Shown: piece after piece, positions 9,408 through 17,896 of the stretch
Layout of the letters: each line of letters begins with the position of its first letter
Numbering within the stretch: the first letter of the stretch is position 1
NCBI RefSeq assembly: GCF_000024965.1
Contig: NC_013530.1
Coordinates: 3,224,001 to 3,288,000 of the forward strand
Length of the DNA stretch: 64,000 bases
Reading direction: 5' to 3'
Source: Xylanimonas cellulosilytica DSM 15894
GTDB taxonomy: Bacteria > Actinomycetota > Actinomycetes > Actinomycetales > Cellulomonadaceae
Translations under genes and position numbers: made by a program
The notes under the pieces: generated by a model
Told to the model about the DNA's origin: nothing
Databases searched by the model: none
What the model saw: the letters and a program-made list of their open reading frames with translations, nothing else

Positions 9408-10436
9408 CTATGCCGGGGACCGACCCGCCGGAGTCCGAGCCGGCCCCGTGGACTCCCGCACCACCAGGTCGGGGATCATGCGAACCGAGGGCGCTCGTTC
9501 TCCAGATGTGGTCTGTTCGACCAAGAGCTCGACGGCCCTTCTCCCGAGACGCACGAAGTCTTGGCGCACCGTCGTCAGCGGTGGGATCCAGAGCTGGCTG
9601 AGGGGATGATCGTCGAACCCGACGACGGAGACGTCGTCGGGGATGCGCCGCCCGCCGTCGACGAGGCCCTTGATCAAGCCGATCGCGAGCTCGTCATTCC
9701 CGGCGAGGATCGCGGTGACCCTCGAGTCGCTGGCGAGACGCAGGCCGACGTCTCGGGCGGCCAAGGGATCCCAGCCAGGGTGAACGACTGCGGGAGGCTC
9801 GATGCCGGCATCGGTGAGCGTGTCGCGCCAGCCGTGGACACGCGCCGATCCGCCGGCGGACGGGATGGCCACGTGGTGGACGGTGCTGTGGCCGAGGTCG
9901 AGCAGATAGCGCGTGGCGTGCGATGCGGCAACACGGTCGTCCATGTAGACCCGTGACCGGTCCTCGTTGGAGGAGCCGCCGGACGCCGCGGCCACGGCAG
10001 GCAGCCAGTGCGGCAGTCGCTCGAGGGTCGCACCCCCCGGCGGGTCGAAGTCGAGGACGATCGCTCCCACGAGGGGCTGGCCGAGCGCGTGGTTGACCGC
10101 CGTCTCGACCACATCGTCGTCGTCTCCGGCGACGACGGTGACGACGACCATCAGGCCGGCTTGGCGTGCCGCTTCCTCGACGCCCTGAATCGTCGCCGCG
10201 TAGCCGTAGCGCATGGTGTTCCCCGCGAAGACGGCGATCATCGAGCCGGCCTGGTTCGCGAGAGACCGGGCGGCGCCGTTGGGCCGGTAGTCCAGCGCCT
10301 TGACGGCCGCCATGACCCGCGCACGCCGTTCCTCGCTGACGGGCACGGTCCCGTTGAGGACGCGAGAGACCGTCGGAACGGAGACACCGGCCACGCGTGC
10401 GACGTCGGCGATCACGGGCGGCTTTCGCGGTTCCAT
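9408..10436 (-). CDS. LacI family transcriptional regulator
   Basis: 342 residues from the ATG at 10436, chosen because GAGGGAG stands just upstream and the helix-turn-helix follows at once. Residues 8-28 (VIADVARVAGVSVPTVSRVL) are the LacI DNA-binding motif, followed by the hinge (YRPNGAARSLA). The rest is a periplasmic-binding-like sugar sensor domain with the usual FDDHPLSQLWIPPLTTVRQD near the end. It is the last gene of the leftward alpha-galactoside operon and probably represses it, acting at the inverted repeat at 15900-15971. The open frame begins 15 codons earlier, but that extension lacks a ribosome site. Confidence 0.93.
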   Translation of the reverse strand: MEPRKPPVIADVARVAGVSVPTVSRVLNGTVPVSEERRARVMAAVKALDYRPNGAARSLANQAGSMIAVFAGNTMRYGYAATIQGVEEAARQAGLMVVVTVVAGDDDDVVETAVNHALGQPLVGAIVLDFDPPGGATLERLPHWLPAVAAASGGSSNEDRSRVYMDDRVAASHATRYLLDLGHSTVHHVAIPSAGGSARVHGWRDTLTDAGIEPPAVVHPGWDPLAARDVGLRLASDSRVTAILAGNDELAIGLIKGLVDGGRRIPDDVSVVGFDDHPLSQLWIPPLTTVRQDFVRLGRRAVELLVEQTTSGERAPSVRMIPDLVVRESTGPARTPAGRSPA

Positions 10437-10496
10437 CGGCACTCCCTCAGGGTACGGACGCTGGTGGGGACGTGGGTGCACGGTACTGAGCCGCGG

Positions 10497-11372
10497 TTAC
10501 TTCACCGCACCAGACGTGATGCCGGAGATGATCTTGCGCTGCGCGACGATGAACACGATGAGCAGAGGAAGGCTCATCAGGATCACGTAGGCAAAGATCA
10601 GGTGCCAGTTGTTCAGGTGGAGTCCCGCGCTCGCTACCTGGAAGAGGTTGAGGGGCAGCGTGTCGATCCGGCCGCCGATGACGAAGAACGCGAAGAAGAC
10701 GTCGTTCCAGACGTAGAGGCAGATGAGGATCGTCGCGGTGGCCAGGACTGGGACGAGCAGCGGCAGGATCACGTGCCAGAACACGCGCAGTGGCTTGGCG
10801 CCGTCGACCCGCGCGGCTTCCTCGAGCTCGTGAGGGATCGTCCGGATGAACCCCGTGACGAAGAAGATCACCGTGGACATGTACATGCCCATGTAGACGC
10901 CCACCATGCCGACGCCGGTGCCGGCGAGACCGATCTGGCGCAGCAGCAGCACGATCGTGACGACGGCTGGCGGCAGGACGACCCCGGAGATCGCCAGCGC
11001 GTACAGAGCCGATATGAGTCGCGACTTGCGCCGAGCGAGGATCCACGCGGCGAGTGAGCCGAGCACCAGCACGCCGAACACCGAGGGCAGCACGATGAGG
11101 AACGAACCCAGCAGGGCTGCGGGAACCCGGCCCTGATCCCACACGGTGGCGAAGTTCTCCCAGAGGTACCAGGTGGTCGGCAGGGAAAGGTTCGGACGCT
11201 GGGCCTCCGCCTGGGACTTCCCCGCCGTGACGACCATGATCCAGAGCGGCATGCCGATGAGCAGAACCACCGCGGCGATCGCGACGACCGGCTGGAGATA
11301 CCGCCAGGCTCCGGTGCGCCCGACGAGCAGGCGGCGGCTGGCCGCACCGCGAGTGAGGGCTGGTGTTGTCAC
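10497..11372 (-). CDS. Sugar ABC transporter permease (MalG-like, CUT1)
   Basis: 291 residues starting at the GTG at 11372, which overlaps the stop of the preceding permease as GTGA. Six membrane helices are visible. The cytoplasmic coupling loop ELEEAARVDGAKPLRVFWHVILP is the EAA motif of CUT1 permeases. The C-terminus IVAQRKIISGITSGAVK matches the MalG group, whose tail reaches the ATPase. With the MalF-like partner and the lipoprotein it forms an uptake system, probably for alpha-galactosides such as melibiose or raffinose because the operon begins with a GH36 gene. No ATPase gene lies in the operon. Confidence 0.93.
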   Translation of the reverse strand: MTTPALTRGAASRRLLVGRTGAWRYLQPVVAIAAVVLLIGMPLWIMVVTAGKSQAEAQRPNLSLPTTWYLWENFATVWDQGRVPAALLGSFLIVLPSVFGVLVLGSLAAWILARRKSRLISALYALAISGVVLPPAVVTIVLLLRQIGLAGTGVGMVGVYMGMYMSTVIFFVTGFIRTIPHELEEAARVDGAKPLRVFWHVILPLLVPVLATATILICLYVWNDVFFAFFVIGGRIDTLPLNLFQVASAGLHLNNWHLIFAYVILMSLPLLIVFIVAQRKIISGITSGAVK

Positions 11373-12268
11373 AGGACTTCCTCCCGCTTGCGAAGAGTGC
11401 GGATCACCGGGAACGCGAGGGCGACGACCACGAGGAACAGCACGAGGCTCATCGTCGTGGCCTGAGCGAACAGGCCCTGGCCGAACGTCCGGAAGATGAA
11501 GATGTTGAGCAGCTCCGTCGAGCCGGCCGGGCCACCACCGGTCGTGGCCTGCACGATGTCGAAGCCGTTCATGGAGCCGAGGAGCGCCGTGGCGACGTTG
11601 AAGGTGACCGCGGGGGCGAGCAGCGGGAACCGGATGTCCTTGAAGATGCGCCACGAGCCCGCCCCGTCGAGGCGGGCAGCCTCGAGGACGTCCTCGTTGA
11701 TGGTCTTGAGGCCGGCCAGGTAGATGAGCATCGACAGGCCCATCCACTTCCAGGAGTGGACGAGTGCGACGACGACGATCGTCCACGTCGTCGAACCCAG
11801 CCAGGCGACGGTGATCTCACGCCCCAGGAAGGAACCAAGGAACTGGTTGACGCCGCCGTCGGGGCGCAGCATCGCCTGCCAGACGTAACCCACGGCGAGC
11901 GCGGACATGATGACGGGGATGAAGAACATCACTCGTGCGAAACGGTTGACCTTCGTGTCCCTCTCGAGCAGCAGCGCGAGGATCATCCCGAAGAAGTTCT
12001 GGAACACCGCGACCAGCACGGCGAACACGATGGTGATTCTCAGCGAGCTGAGCAGCGTGCCGGACCGCAGGAGGTCGGCAAAGTTCCGGAACCCGACGAA
12101 GTTGATCTCCGCTCGGAAGCCTGACCAGTCCGTCATCGCGTAGATGAAGTTGAAGATCGTCGGGAGGAAGTAGAAGACGGCGAGGACGGCGAAGGCGGGG
12201 ATCAGGAAGGAGACCGGGTGGCTCTTCCGCGCCCGCACCCGTCCCACAGCGGCGGTGCCGGCGGACAT
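11369..12268 (-). CDS. Sugar ABC transporter permease (MalF-like, CUT1)
   Basis: 299 residues from the ATG at 12268 (GAGG about ten bases upstream); the longer open frame up to 12505 has no coding character of this family. Six hydrophobic helices, the first in SFLIPAFAVLAVFYFLPTIF. The EAA loop is present as DVLEAARLDGAGSWRIFKDI. MalF-like proteins pair with the MalG-like permease encoded immediately downstream; the two genes overlap by four bases. The gene follows the binding lipoprotein by 79 bases in the same operon. Confidence 0.93.
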   Translation of the reverse strand: MSAGTAAVGRVRARKSHPVSFLIPAFAVLAVFYFLPTIFNFIYAMTDWSGFRAEINFVGFRNFADLLRSGTLLSSLRITIVFAVLVAVFQNFFGMILALLLERDTKVNRFARVMFFIPVIMSALAVGYVWQAMLRPDGGVNQFLGSFLGREITVAWLGSTTWTIVVVALVHSWKWMGLSMLIYLAGLKTINEDVLEAARLDGAGSWRIFKDIRFPLLAPAVTFNVATALLGSMNGFDIVQATTGGGPAGSTELLNIFIFRTFGQGLFAQATTMSLVLFLVVVALAFPVIRTLRKREEVL

Positions 12269-12347
12269 GGCGTGGTTGCCTCGATTCGGGTCAAGACGGG
12301 GGCGCGCCCGACGCGCTACGCAGATCGGGTGCACCCCCGCCGGAGGA

Positions 12348-13670
12348 TCAGAAGCCGTCAGCGCCGAGGGCGCGAGCCAGCTGGACGAAGTGGTCCTGCG
12401 TGTTCTGCGCGGCCTGCTCTGGGGTGAGCGTGCCCTGAGCCATGTTGGCCAGGAAGAGGAAGAGGTCGGGGTTGACGATGGCCTCGGCCTGCATCGAGCC
12501 CACACTGTTGGCCACGGCGGCGGCCAGGTCGCGGGTGACCTGCGGAACGGAGTCCGGCGTCTCGACCGTGCTGAGGAGCGAGACCGTCGCCTGGTCCTGG
12601 ATGAACGTCTCGTAGCCCTCGCCGAGCCAGAAGCTCAGGAACTGGCGCGCTGCAGCCTCGCGGTCTGCGTCACCGGTGCGGAACGCGACGACGCCGTTGG
12701 TCTGATCAGGCGAGACGGTCGCGACGTTTCCGGACGGCGAGATCGGGAAGAATCCCACCGCCTCATCGACCTCCGCAGCAGAAGCCTGCACCTGCATGGC
12801 ACCCACGAGGGCGTTGATCTGGAACGCCATCGCGGCGTCACCCGACAGGAGTGCTGTCGCCTGGTCCTCGAAGGTGGCCGAGGCGATGTTCGCGTTGAAC
12901 AGGCCCCCGTCGATCATGTCCTTGTAGTTCTGGATCGCGGTCAGAACCGTCTCGTCGGTGAACGCCTCCTCGCCCGCATTGATGCGCTCCCACAGGCCAT
13001 CGGCGGCGGCGTCGGCGAGCTGGACCTGGACGGCCCACTGCGTGGCCCACCCGGCCGGGGACAGGAAGTCGAAGAACGGGGTCTGGCCGGCACCATGAAG
13101 CGTCTGCGCGGCCTCGACAAGCTCGTCCCAGTCGGAGGGAACCTCGATGCCGTGCTCGGCGAACACGGCCCTGTTGTAGAAGACGCCCTGAACGGTGGGG
13201 CTCGAGATCAGCGCCGCGTATCGGGTGCCGTCGAGGATGCCGGTGACGTCCCGCACCGCGGGGTCCATGTTCTCCAGCCACGGCGCGCCGTCGAGCGGCT
13301 GGAGGTTGGTCGGCGCGTTGATGGCGGTGAGCATCGAGGGGGTCGGCTGCCAGAACGCGAGATCCGGCATGTCACCGGTCGCGACACGGGTCTGGATGCC
13401 CTGCTCGTAGGGGTCGGGGACGGTGATCACCTCGACGACCGCTCCGGTGGCAGCCTCGAACGCCTCGATCACCGCCGTGGGGATCGAGGCCGAAGCCTGC
13501 GCCGCCCACAACGTCAGCTCGGTTCCCGTGAGGTCGGCGGTCGCCTCGGGCCACGTCGCCCCGGCCCCGTCGGCGTCGCCGCCCGTCGGGCCCGCCGTCG
13601 GGTCGCTGCACGCGGCAAGCGTCATCGCGACGACAGTTGCTGCAGCGACCATGGTCAGCTTCTTCTTCAT
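12348..13670 (-). CDS. Sugar ABC transporter substrate-binding lipoprotein
   Basis: 440 residues. The N-terminus MKKKLTMVAAATVVAMTLAA is followed by Cys21, a lipobox (LAAC) for diacylglyceryl attachment, so the protein is anchored outside the membrane. The body is an extracellular solute-binding protein family 1 fold, with DMPDLAFWQP early and GDAAMAFQINALVGAMQ in the middle. It would capture the oligosaccharide and hand it to the MalF/MalG pair encoded downstream. The gene lies 64 bases after the GH36 gene, so the two are probably co-transcribed. Substrate assignment to alpha-galactosides rests on the neighbouring enzyme. Confidence 0.93.
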   Translation of the reverse strand: MKKKLTMVAAATVVAMTLAACSDPTAGPTGGDADGAGATWPEATADLTGTELTLWAAQASASIPTAVIEAFEAATGAVVEVITVPDPYEQGIQTRVATGDMPDLAFWQPTPSMLTAINAPTNLQPLDGAPWLENMDPAVRDVTGILDGTRYAALISSPTVQGVFYNRAVFAEHGIEVPSDWDELVEAAQTLHGAGQTPFFDFLSPAGWATQWAVQVQLADAAADGLWERINAGEEAFTDETVLTAIQNYKDMIDGGLFNANIASATFEDQATALLSGDAAMAFQINALVGAMQVQASAAEVDEAVGFFPISPSGNVATVSPDQTNGVVAFRTGDADREAAARQFLSFWLGEGYETFIQDQATVSLLSTVETPDSVPQVTRDLAAAVANSVGSMQAEAIVNPDLFLFLANMAQGTLTPEQAAQNTQDHFVQLARALGADGF

Positions 13671-13734
13671 TGAATGTGCTCCTTCTGGGTTTCCGGCGCG
13701 GGCGGCGCCGGGTCTGCTGGACGCTCGGCGTGGT

Positions 13735-15855
13735 CTACGCCGCGTCGTCGTGGTGGATGCGGATGAGGCGTGCGACCGGCTCCTCGCCGAGTGCAGTCAA
13801 GTGAAGTCGGCCGTCGGCGAGCCGGGCGTCGAACGCCGGAGCGAGCGACGTCGGGTAGACGGTCTGGAGCGCTCCGCCGCGCATGGGCACAGAGATCTCA
13901 CGCTGCTGGCCACCGAGGAACCAGACGGCCAGCAGCGTCTCGTCTGCGGTGGCACGGCCCGCGAGAACCCATGGCGATCCCGTGCCGGGCAGGCCGGCAG
14001 GCCACACCGGGCTCGTGGCCAGGGCGCCATCGTCGAGCGTCTTGGCGACTGCGACGCCCTCGCGAACCAGCGCAAGCTGCTCGTCGCTCATCTGGTCGAG
14101 ATGCCCGGACAGGTAGATCCTCCCCGAGAGACCTGTGACCATCGTGAACGCGATCTCTTCATCCGTCATCGACGGCTGGGGGTAGGCCCAGTTCCCAGCC
14201 TGCTCAGGCAGCATCGCGACGAGTGCTCCAGCGGCGATCGCCGGGTAGCGGAGTGCCTCTTGCTGGTCGGTGGTGGACTGCATCTCCAGGCGCGACAGCA
14301 AGCCATAGTCGGCTCGCTGCGCCCCCGATGCGCAGTTCTCGATCACGAGGTGCGGGTGGCGTTCGAGCACGCCGTCGAGCCACCGCAGGTACGCGCGCGT
14401 GTGCTCGAGGAGCCCGTCTCCCGGGCTGTCTGCGTTCAGATCGGTGCCGAGGCCGGGAGTGACGTTGTAGTCGAGCTTGAAGAACCCGAGCCCGAACTCC
14501 TCGACGAGCCGGTCGACCGTGGCGTCAAGGTGCTCCCGTGCGGCAGGGTGCCGCATGTCGAGGAGGTACCGGTCGTGCTCGACGACGCGCATCCCGTGAC
14601 GCTGCAGGAACGCCTCGTCCGGGAGCCGGTGCGCCATCGGGCTTCGCACACCGACAACTTCCGGTTCCAGCCACAGGCCGGGGATCATGCCCGCCGCACG
14701 GATCGCGCCGATGGGAACCGCGAGGCCCCCGTCGGGGAACCGCTTGGCGGACGGCTCCCACTCACCGATCGCGTCCCACCAGTCGCCCTCGTCCGCATAC
14801 CAGCCGGCGTCGATGCAGAAGTAGTCGGCGCCCGCCTTGCCCGCGGCACCGATCAGCGGCAGAAGCTTGGCGGTGGTGGGGTCGCCCATGAGGGTGTTCA
14901 TGTAGTCGTTGAAGACGACGACGGTTGCCGCCCGCTCGGGAGTGCGGATCGCCCGGCGGTGACGCGTGAGCTCAGCGATCGTCTCCTGCCAGTCCCCGCT
15001 CGACCAGGCCACGGAGACCGGGATCGACGCGAACTCCTCCCCCGGCGCCAGCGTGCGGACCCAGGAGTGATCGGCGTCCGTGGCACCGAGGATGCCCAGG
15101 ACCAGACGATCGACGTCGTCGGCATCGAGCCGGACGCCCAGCTCCATCCGCCACGGCCCAGGATGCTCGACCTGCCAGGCCAGGCTTCCCGACGGACCCG
15201 AGACCACGCCCACCGGAGCCCGCTCACCCGACGACCAGGTCCCGTGCGACACGACGACGCGAGCGCTGCGCGCGTCCTGACGCTGGTGGCTGGCGAGACC
15301 AAGCACCGGCAGCCCGGCCGCGTCGTCTCCGCCACGCAGCGCCTGGGCAGCCCAACGCCATTCACCGAGCCACTCGTTGGTCCCCTCGAGGCTGCTCACC
15401 GAGTCGATGGCGGGAACGCCTGTCGGATCCGCCAGCATGAGCGAAGAGACCGCCTGCAGGTGGACCGAGGAGTCTCCGGTGTTGCGCAGTGTCGTCGTCG
15501 CCTGAACCGCCGATCCTCCCGCCCGGCCACGCAGCGCGGTCACGGCCTCCAGGCCCGTGACCTCGTCGACCTGCGTGACGAGCACGGTGGTCAGTCCCTG
15601 CACGGTCTCGACGCGATGGTTCACGAAGCGCAGGCGGGCACCGATCGCGGTCGCCGTGTTGCGGAGGTTCGCCGACGCGTGCCCATGCCCGACGGCGATG
15701 ACCTCAACCAGCGGCTGAGCATCGACAGGATGCTCGGAGTCGCTGCGCCACACCTGCGCCATCACCGGGGTGTCCGGTCCGTGGCGGAGGACAAGTCGCG
15801 TGGGCCCATCGCCCCAGGTGATCAGCGGCGGGCTCGCCGTCGTTCGTACGGGCAT
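13735..15855 (-). CDS. Alpha-galactosidase, glycoside hydrolase family 36
   Basis: 706 residues, the normal length for GH36. An N-terminal beta-supersandwich (about 1-310) precedes the (beta/alpha)8 barrel. DYFCIDAGWYAD opens the barrel and FFKLDYNVTPG carries the nucleophile Asp (usual motif KxDxN). ENCASGAQRADYG and then MQSTTDQQEALRY follow; the aspartate in STTDQ aligns with the family acid/base. No signal peptide, so it should work in the cytoplasm on imported alpha-galactosides. The ATG has GGAGGAAGG upstream. It is the first gene of the operon with the ABC transporter and LacI regulator, and its promoter region carries the inverted repeat. Family membership is firm; side preferences among alpha-galactosides are not readable. 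Confidence 0.93.
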   Translation of the reverse strand: MPVRTTASPPLITWGDGPTRLVLRHGPDTPVMAQVWRSDSEHPVDAQPLVEVIAVGHGHASANLRNTATAIGARLRFVNHRVETVQGLTTVLVTQVDEVTGLEAVTALRGRAGGSAVQATTTLRNTGDSSVHLQAVSSLMLADPTGVPAIDSVSSLEGTNEWLGEWRWAAQALRGGDDAAGLPVLGLASHQRQDARSARVVVSHGTWSSGERAPVGVVSGPSGSLAWQVEHPGPWRMELGVRLDADDVDRLVLGILGATDADHSWVRTLAPGEEFASIPVSVAWSSGDWQETIAELTRHRRAIRTPERAATVVVFNDYMNTLMGDPTTAKLLPLIGAAGKAGADYFCIDAGWYADEGDWWDAIGEWEPSAKRFPDGGLAVPIGAIRAAGMIPGLWLEPEVVGVRSPMAHRLPDEAFLQRHGMRVVEHDRYLLDMRHPAAREHLDATVDRLVEEFGLGFFKLDYNVTPGLGTDLNADSPGDGLLEHTRAYLRWLDGVLERHPHLVIENCASGAQRADYGLLSRLEMQSTTDQQEALRYPAIAAGALVAMLPEQAGNWAYPQPSMTDEEIAFTMVTGLSGRIYLSGHLDQMSDEQLALVREGVAVAKTLDDGALATSPVWPAGLPGTGSPWVLAGRATADETLLAVWFLGGQQREISVPMRGGALQTVYPTSLAPAFDARLADGRLHLTALGEEPVARLIRIHHDDAA

Positions 15856-15899
15856 CCTTGCCTTCCTCCATCGACTGCTTCATCGCGTGACGGCACCTA

Positions 15900-15971
15900 T
15901 GAAAGCGTGAATCACGCTGCAGAGCAAGCCCTAACGCCCAGCCAGAGGGCGCTGAATGATTCACGCTTTCA
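15900..15971. promoter_or_regulatory. Inverted-repeat operator of the alpha-galactoside operon
   Basis: Two 15-bp arms are perfect inverted copies: TGAAAGCGTGAATCA at 15900-15914 and its reverse complement at 15957-15971, 42 bases apart. The left arm also forms a 13-bp palindrome with the next bases (15905-15917, GCGTGA-A-TCACGC). The element starts 45 bases upstream of the GH36 ATG. Size, symmetry and place suit a pair of operator half-sites for the LacI-type regulator encoded at the end of the operon. Confidence 0.65.
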
Positions 15972-15984
15972 GGGATGGCCCCGC

Positions 15985-16259
15985 CGGTTGCGAGCTTTTC
16001 CGCAGGCAGCGTGGCCGTGGGGCCGCGACCGCCCTGCGCGCTGACTTCCTCGCACCGGGCGCAGATCACGCCAACGAGACACTCACCACGCAGCGCAGCA
16101 CCACGCATTCGGGGAGCTGGCACAGCTTGCCTCGGTGGTGCCGGCCAGGGCCGTCGTCGGGACGGATGGCCGCTGCGCAACCGGGGTCGCCGGTACGGGC
16201 CTCGCGAGCGGTGTCTCCGGTAATCGTCACGAGGCGCTTCGCGACCAGGTGCTGACGCG
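15985..16259. pseudogene. Chimeric relics: LMW-PTP fragment (+) joined to SnoaL-like fragment (-)
   Basis: This lies in a gene-poor stretch between the GH36 promoter and the ATPase gene at 16356. On the plus strand ALTSSHRAQI and, 60 bases on, FGELAQLASVVPARAVVG match the LTAAHRSRV and LGELARLSSAVPVGAVVG parts of the phosphatase at 7216; 47 of 61 bases agree between 16108-16168 and 7537-7597. One extra base near 16170 shifts the frame, after which AAAQPGSPVRAS continues the match. From 16208 to 16259 the sequence instead matches the minus-strand SnoaL-like gene at 18099-18150, 46 of 52 bases without gaps. Neither piece has a start, a full domain or an open frame, so both are dead fragments. 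Confidence 0.7.
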
Positions 16260-16355
16260 GACTCGCCAGCTTTCCCTCTGGATGCTCGCCAACATTCGCA
16301 TCTGTGACCCGTCAATCTTCTCGATAGATTCTCGACGATCTGCTAGGTTCAGGCC

Positions 16356-17633
16356 GTGGACTACCGACGACGCGTCGTGGACGACACCCTCGACGAGATG
16401 TTCCCCCATCTGGCCGCGATCGCACTCGAGGGCGCGAAGGGCGTGGGCAAGAGTGCGACGGCCGGTGAGCGTGCGGCCACCGTCGTCAACCTGGCGGACC
16501 CACGCCGGCGCGCGGCGGTCGAGCTGGACTGGGACTACGTCACTACGGTCCGCCCACCGGTGCTTGTCGACGAGTGGCAGCTCTACCCGCCGGTCTGGGA
16601 CCGGGTGAAAAAAGCCGTCGACGAGGACAGCAGCGGCGGCCGATACCTCCTTGCCGGGTCGGCGAACGTGGCTCCGGGGACGCGGATCCACTCCGGCGCG
16701 GGGCGCATCATCAGCCTGCGGATGCGCCCGTTGTCGGTTGCGGAGCGTGGACTCATCGACCCGACCGTCTCGTTCGCGGAGCTCCTGGCCGGCGGTCGGC
16801 CCACGGTCCGCGGACAGTCGAGCGTGACGCCTGGCGACTATGTGGACGAGATCCTCGCCTCCGGCTTCCCCGGCATCCGAGAGCTGCCGGCCCGGTTGCG
16901 TGCGCAACAGCTCGACGGGTACCTCGCCCGGATCGTCGAGCGTGAGCTGCCCGAGAACGGCGTGGAGGTCCGGCGCCCTGCTGCGCTGCGACGCTGGCTC
17001 GCTGCGTATGGGGCGGCGACGTCGTCGACAGCGACCTACACGACCATCCTTGACGCCGCGACACCCGGCGAGTCGGACAAGATCAGCAGGGCCACCGCCG
17101 ACTCCTACCGCAACCACCTGGAGAGGATCTTCGTCGTCGATCCCGTCGAGGCGTGGATACCGGTGTTCAACCCGCTGAAGAAGCTCGGGTCGAGCCCCAA
17201 GCACCATCTTGTCGACCCTGCTCTCGCGGCCCGGATCGCCGGCGTCGACAGGGCGGGGTTGCTCAGCGGCGACGGCCACGTCCTCGCGGGCGGCGCCGCG
17301 ACCTGGTTGGGGGCACTCTTCGAGTCGCTCGTCACCCAGAGCGTGCGCGTCTACGCCGATGCCGCCTTCGCACGGGTCGGACACCTCCGGACCCGGGACT
17401 CGAACTACCCGCGCGAGGTCGACCTCGTCGTCGAGGGCGATGACCGCCGCGTCGTCGGGATCGAGGTCAAGCTCGCGCCCGTGGTCACCGACCGCGACGT
17501 CCGGCATCTGCTGTGGCTACGCGACCAGCTCGGCGATCGTGTGGCCGACCTCGTCGTCGTCACCACGGGCGACATCGCCTACCGCCGCGCCGACGGCATC
17601 GCCGTCGTGCCCCTCGCCCTGCTCGGTCCGTAA
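16356..17633 (+). CDS. AAA-family ATPase with DUF4143 domain
   Basis: 425 residues from a GTG. A TAGGTT -10 hexamer ends six bases before it, so the mRNA is probably leaderless. The Walker A motif is EGAKGVGKSATA (residues 25-36) and the Walker B region is RPPVLVDEWQLYPPVWDRV; LLAGSANVAP is the sensor segment. The C-terminal half matches DUF4143, and the end (DLVVEGDDRRVVGIEVKLAP) looks like a PD-(D/E)xK nuclease-type core with the D...E-x-K pattern. Such AAA_14/DUF4143 proteins are widespread, often horizontally moved, and of unclear function; some lie in stress or defence loci. Relics of other genes lie on both sides. Confidence 0.88.
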   Translation: MDYRRRVVDDTLDEMFPHLAAIALEGAKGVGKSATAGERAATVVNLADPRRRAAVELDWDYVTTVRPPVLVDEWQLYPPVWDRVKKAVDEDSSGGRYLLAGSANVAPGTRIHSGAGRIISLRMRPLSVAERGLIDPTVSFAELLAGGRPTVRGQSSVTPGDYVDEILASGFPGIRELPARLRAQQLDGYLARIVERELPENGVEVRRPAALRRWLAAYGAATSSTATYTTILDAATPGESDKISRATADSYRNHLERIFVVDPVEAWIPVFNPLKKLGSSPKHHLVDPALAARIAGVDRAGLLSGDGHVLAGGAATWLGALFESLVTQSVRVYADAAFARVGHLRTRDSNYPREVDLVVEGDDRRVVGIEVKLAPVVTDRDVRHLLWLRDQLGDRVADLVVVTTGDIAYRRADGIAVVPLALLGP

Positions 17634-17639
17634 CGAACC

Positions 17640-17790
17640 TCGAGCCGTGCCGCTCACGAGCTCGGGCATCACCTGTTCGACGACACCTACTCCGCGGAGG
17701 CGATCTCGAGCAGCGCGCCAGGCCGCGAACACCTCGTCAACGCCTTCGCGGCGGAGTTCCTCCTCCCGGTCGCCGCTGTCCGAGCGCGCC
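17640..17790 (+). pseudogene. Relic of an ImmA/IrrE family metallopeptidase
   Basis: Directly after the DUF4143 stop, in the same frame, the sequence reads RAAHELGHHLFDD, then about 20 residues on LVNAFAAEFLLPVAAVR. This is the HExxH zinc motif plus the conserved glutamate and F-A-A-E-x-L-x-P block of ImmA/IrrE peptidases, which cleave phage-type or DNA-damage repressors. There is no N-terminal helix-turn-helix or start codon, and the frame loses family character after about 17790. It is a broken fragment of about 50 codons. Bases 17790-17896 show nothing recognisable. Confidence 0.65.
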
Positions 17791-17896
17791 GCAGCGCCTT
17801 CTCCAGCGCGGGCTTGATGGGCTCGGCAGCACAACCTTCTCGACTGATACTCGACTGGCCAGCAGCACCCGGGCAATGTGGTCCGACGCGAGCCCT

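Noticed and set aside
13735..15855. Gene first considered a secreted glycosidase
   Set aside because: No signal peptide; GH36 motifs and the linked importer fit a cytoplasmic enzyme.
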